This document shows, piece by piece, positions 4,551 through 5,129 of a stretch of 5,129 bases of DNA. The translations under genes and the position numbers were made by a program. Location of the stretch: positions 1 to 5,129 of the forward strand of contig PLZT01000489.1 in assembly GCA_003152255.1 (NCBI GenBank), read 5' to 3'. Below the pieces are notes generated by a model. It had not been told where the DNA came from, did no database searches, and worked only from the letters and a program-made list of their open reading frames with translations. The stretch's first letter is position 1; every line of letters starts with the position of its first letter. Origin of the DNA: Methylocystaceae bacterium. GTDB lineage: Bacteria; Pseudomonadota; Alphaproteobacteria; Rhizobiales; Beijerinckiaceae.

Positions 4551-5129
4551 TCACCCGCGATTGTATGCGTCCTGGAAACGGACGATGTCGTCCTCGCCCA
4601 GATAGGAGCCGGTCTGCACCTCGATCAGTTCGAGGTCGATCTTGCCGGGATTGCCGAGCCGATGCTTGCAGCCGATCGGCAGGTAGATCGACTCGTTCTC
4701 ATGCACGAGATGCGTCTCGGCGTCGCGGCCGACCTCCGCCGTGCCCTTCACGACGATCCAGTGCTCGGCGCGGTGAAAATGCTTTTGCAGCGACAGCCGC
4801 TCTCCCGGCTTCACCACGATGCGCTTGACCTGATAGCGCGAGCCGGCGTCCACCGATTGGTAATAGCCCCAGGGCCGGAAAATCCGCTTGTGCTCGCCCG
4901 CCTCGCGCCGGTTCTCGCGCTTCAGCCGCGCCACGAGCTGCTTGACCTTGTCGCCGTGATCCTGGTGCAGCACCAGCACGGCGTCCTGCGTCGTCACCAC
5001 GATCACGTCGTTGACGCCGACGATCGTGGTCAATGTCTCGTCCGAGCGCAGATGCACGTTCGTCGAGTCCACGATCACGCCATTGCCGCGCACCGAATTG
5101 CCATGCGCGTCGCGGTCCGACAATTCCCA
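4551..5129 (-). CDS. manC: Mannose-1-phosphate guanylyltransferase / mannose-6-phosphate isomerase, C-terminal part (5' end beyond window)
   Basis: The frame is open at the right edge and gives the last 192 residues, about 40 percent, of a bifunctional type II enzyme (ManC/AlgA/XanB/CpsB, normally about 470-480 residues). The first part (WELSDRDAHGNSVRG, then a beta-helix-like run ending VVTTQDAVLVL) belongs to the end of the GDP-mannose pyrophosphorylase domain. From RPWGYYQSVDAG onward comes the cupin isomerase domain: VKPGERLSLQKHFHRAEHW supplies metal ligands (Q, H, E, H), followed by NESIYLPIGCKHRLGNPG and the characteristic GSYLGEDDIVRFQDAYNR end. It makes mannose-6-P from fructose-6-P and GDP-mannose from mannose-1-P and GTP in the cytoplasm, for surface polysaccharide. 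The conserved residues visible are all intact. GDP-mannose is the substrate of Gmd, whose remnant lies at 355-618. The small gene at 4132-4470 follows on the same strand. Confidence 0.95.
   Translation of the reverse strand, partial: WELSDRDAHGNSVRGNGVIVDSTNVHLRSDETLTTIVGVNDVIVVTTQDAVLVLHQDHGDKVKQLVARLKRENRREAGEHKRIFRPWGYYQSVDAGSRYQVKRIVVKPGERLSLQKHFHRAEHWIVVKGTAEVGRDAETHLVHENESIYLPIGCKHRLGNPGKIDLELIEVQTGSYLGEDDIVRFQDAYNRG

Overview
The window looks like GC-rich alphaproteobacterial chromosome, most likely Hyphomicrobiales (a Methylocystaceae/Beijerinckiaceae/Bradyrhizobium-like genome). The basis is its codon use, the TTG/GTG starts, and the style of the toxin-antitoxin, VanZ and ManC proteins. 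No taxonomic marker gene is present, so this is an inference. It reads as an accessory stretch beside a GDP-mannose / surface-polysaccharide locus, heavily eroded by insertion sequences and small toxin-antitoxin modules.

Layout, left to right. 1-270 (-): a Phd/YefM-type antitoxin running off the left edge. 355-618 (-): only the C-terminal part of GDP-mannose 4,6-dehydratase (gmd), a remnant. 621-1276 (-): a complete AbrB-type antitoxin plus PIN-domain toxin (VapBC-like) operon with a 4-nt start/stop overlap; its promoter is overlaid by a perfect 11-bp inverted repeat at 1319-1346. 1387-1605 (-): the left end of an IS3-family element with a truncated OrfA. 1607-1759 (-): the C-terminal half of an XRE-type regulator, cut by that IS end. 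1847-1950: three related palindromes spaced 39-40 bp apart. 1951-2249: no gene seen.

2250-2723 (+) encodes an unrecognised protein with two predicted membrane segments. It converges on a VanZ-family membrane protein at 2749-3372 (-). 3433-4060 is gene debris: a coding-like minus-strand fragment, a hairpin-rich block at 3736-3797, and a plus-strand cysteine-rich small protein that appears frameshifted and truncated. 4132-4470 (-) is a small hypothetical protein directly downstream of the C-terminal part of ManC/AlgA (4551-5129, -), the bifunctional mannose-1-phosphate guanylyltransferase / mannose-6-phosphate isomerase, which runs off the right edge.

ManC makes GDP-mannose and Gmd consumes it, so their presence about 4 kb apart suggests a former or neighbouring GDP-deoxyhexose/exopolysaccharide cluster. 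The intact, self-contained functions in the window are the toxin-antitoxin operon, the two membrane proteins, the small hypothetical gene and (as far as visible) ManC. The least explained features are the palindrome triplet, the 3433-3606 fragment, the hairpin block, and the unrecognised two-helix membrane protein.
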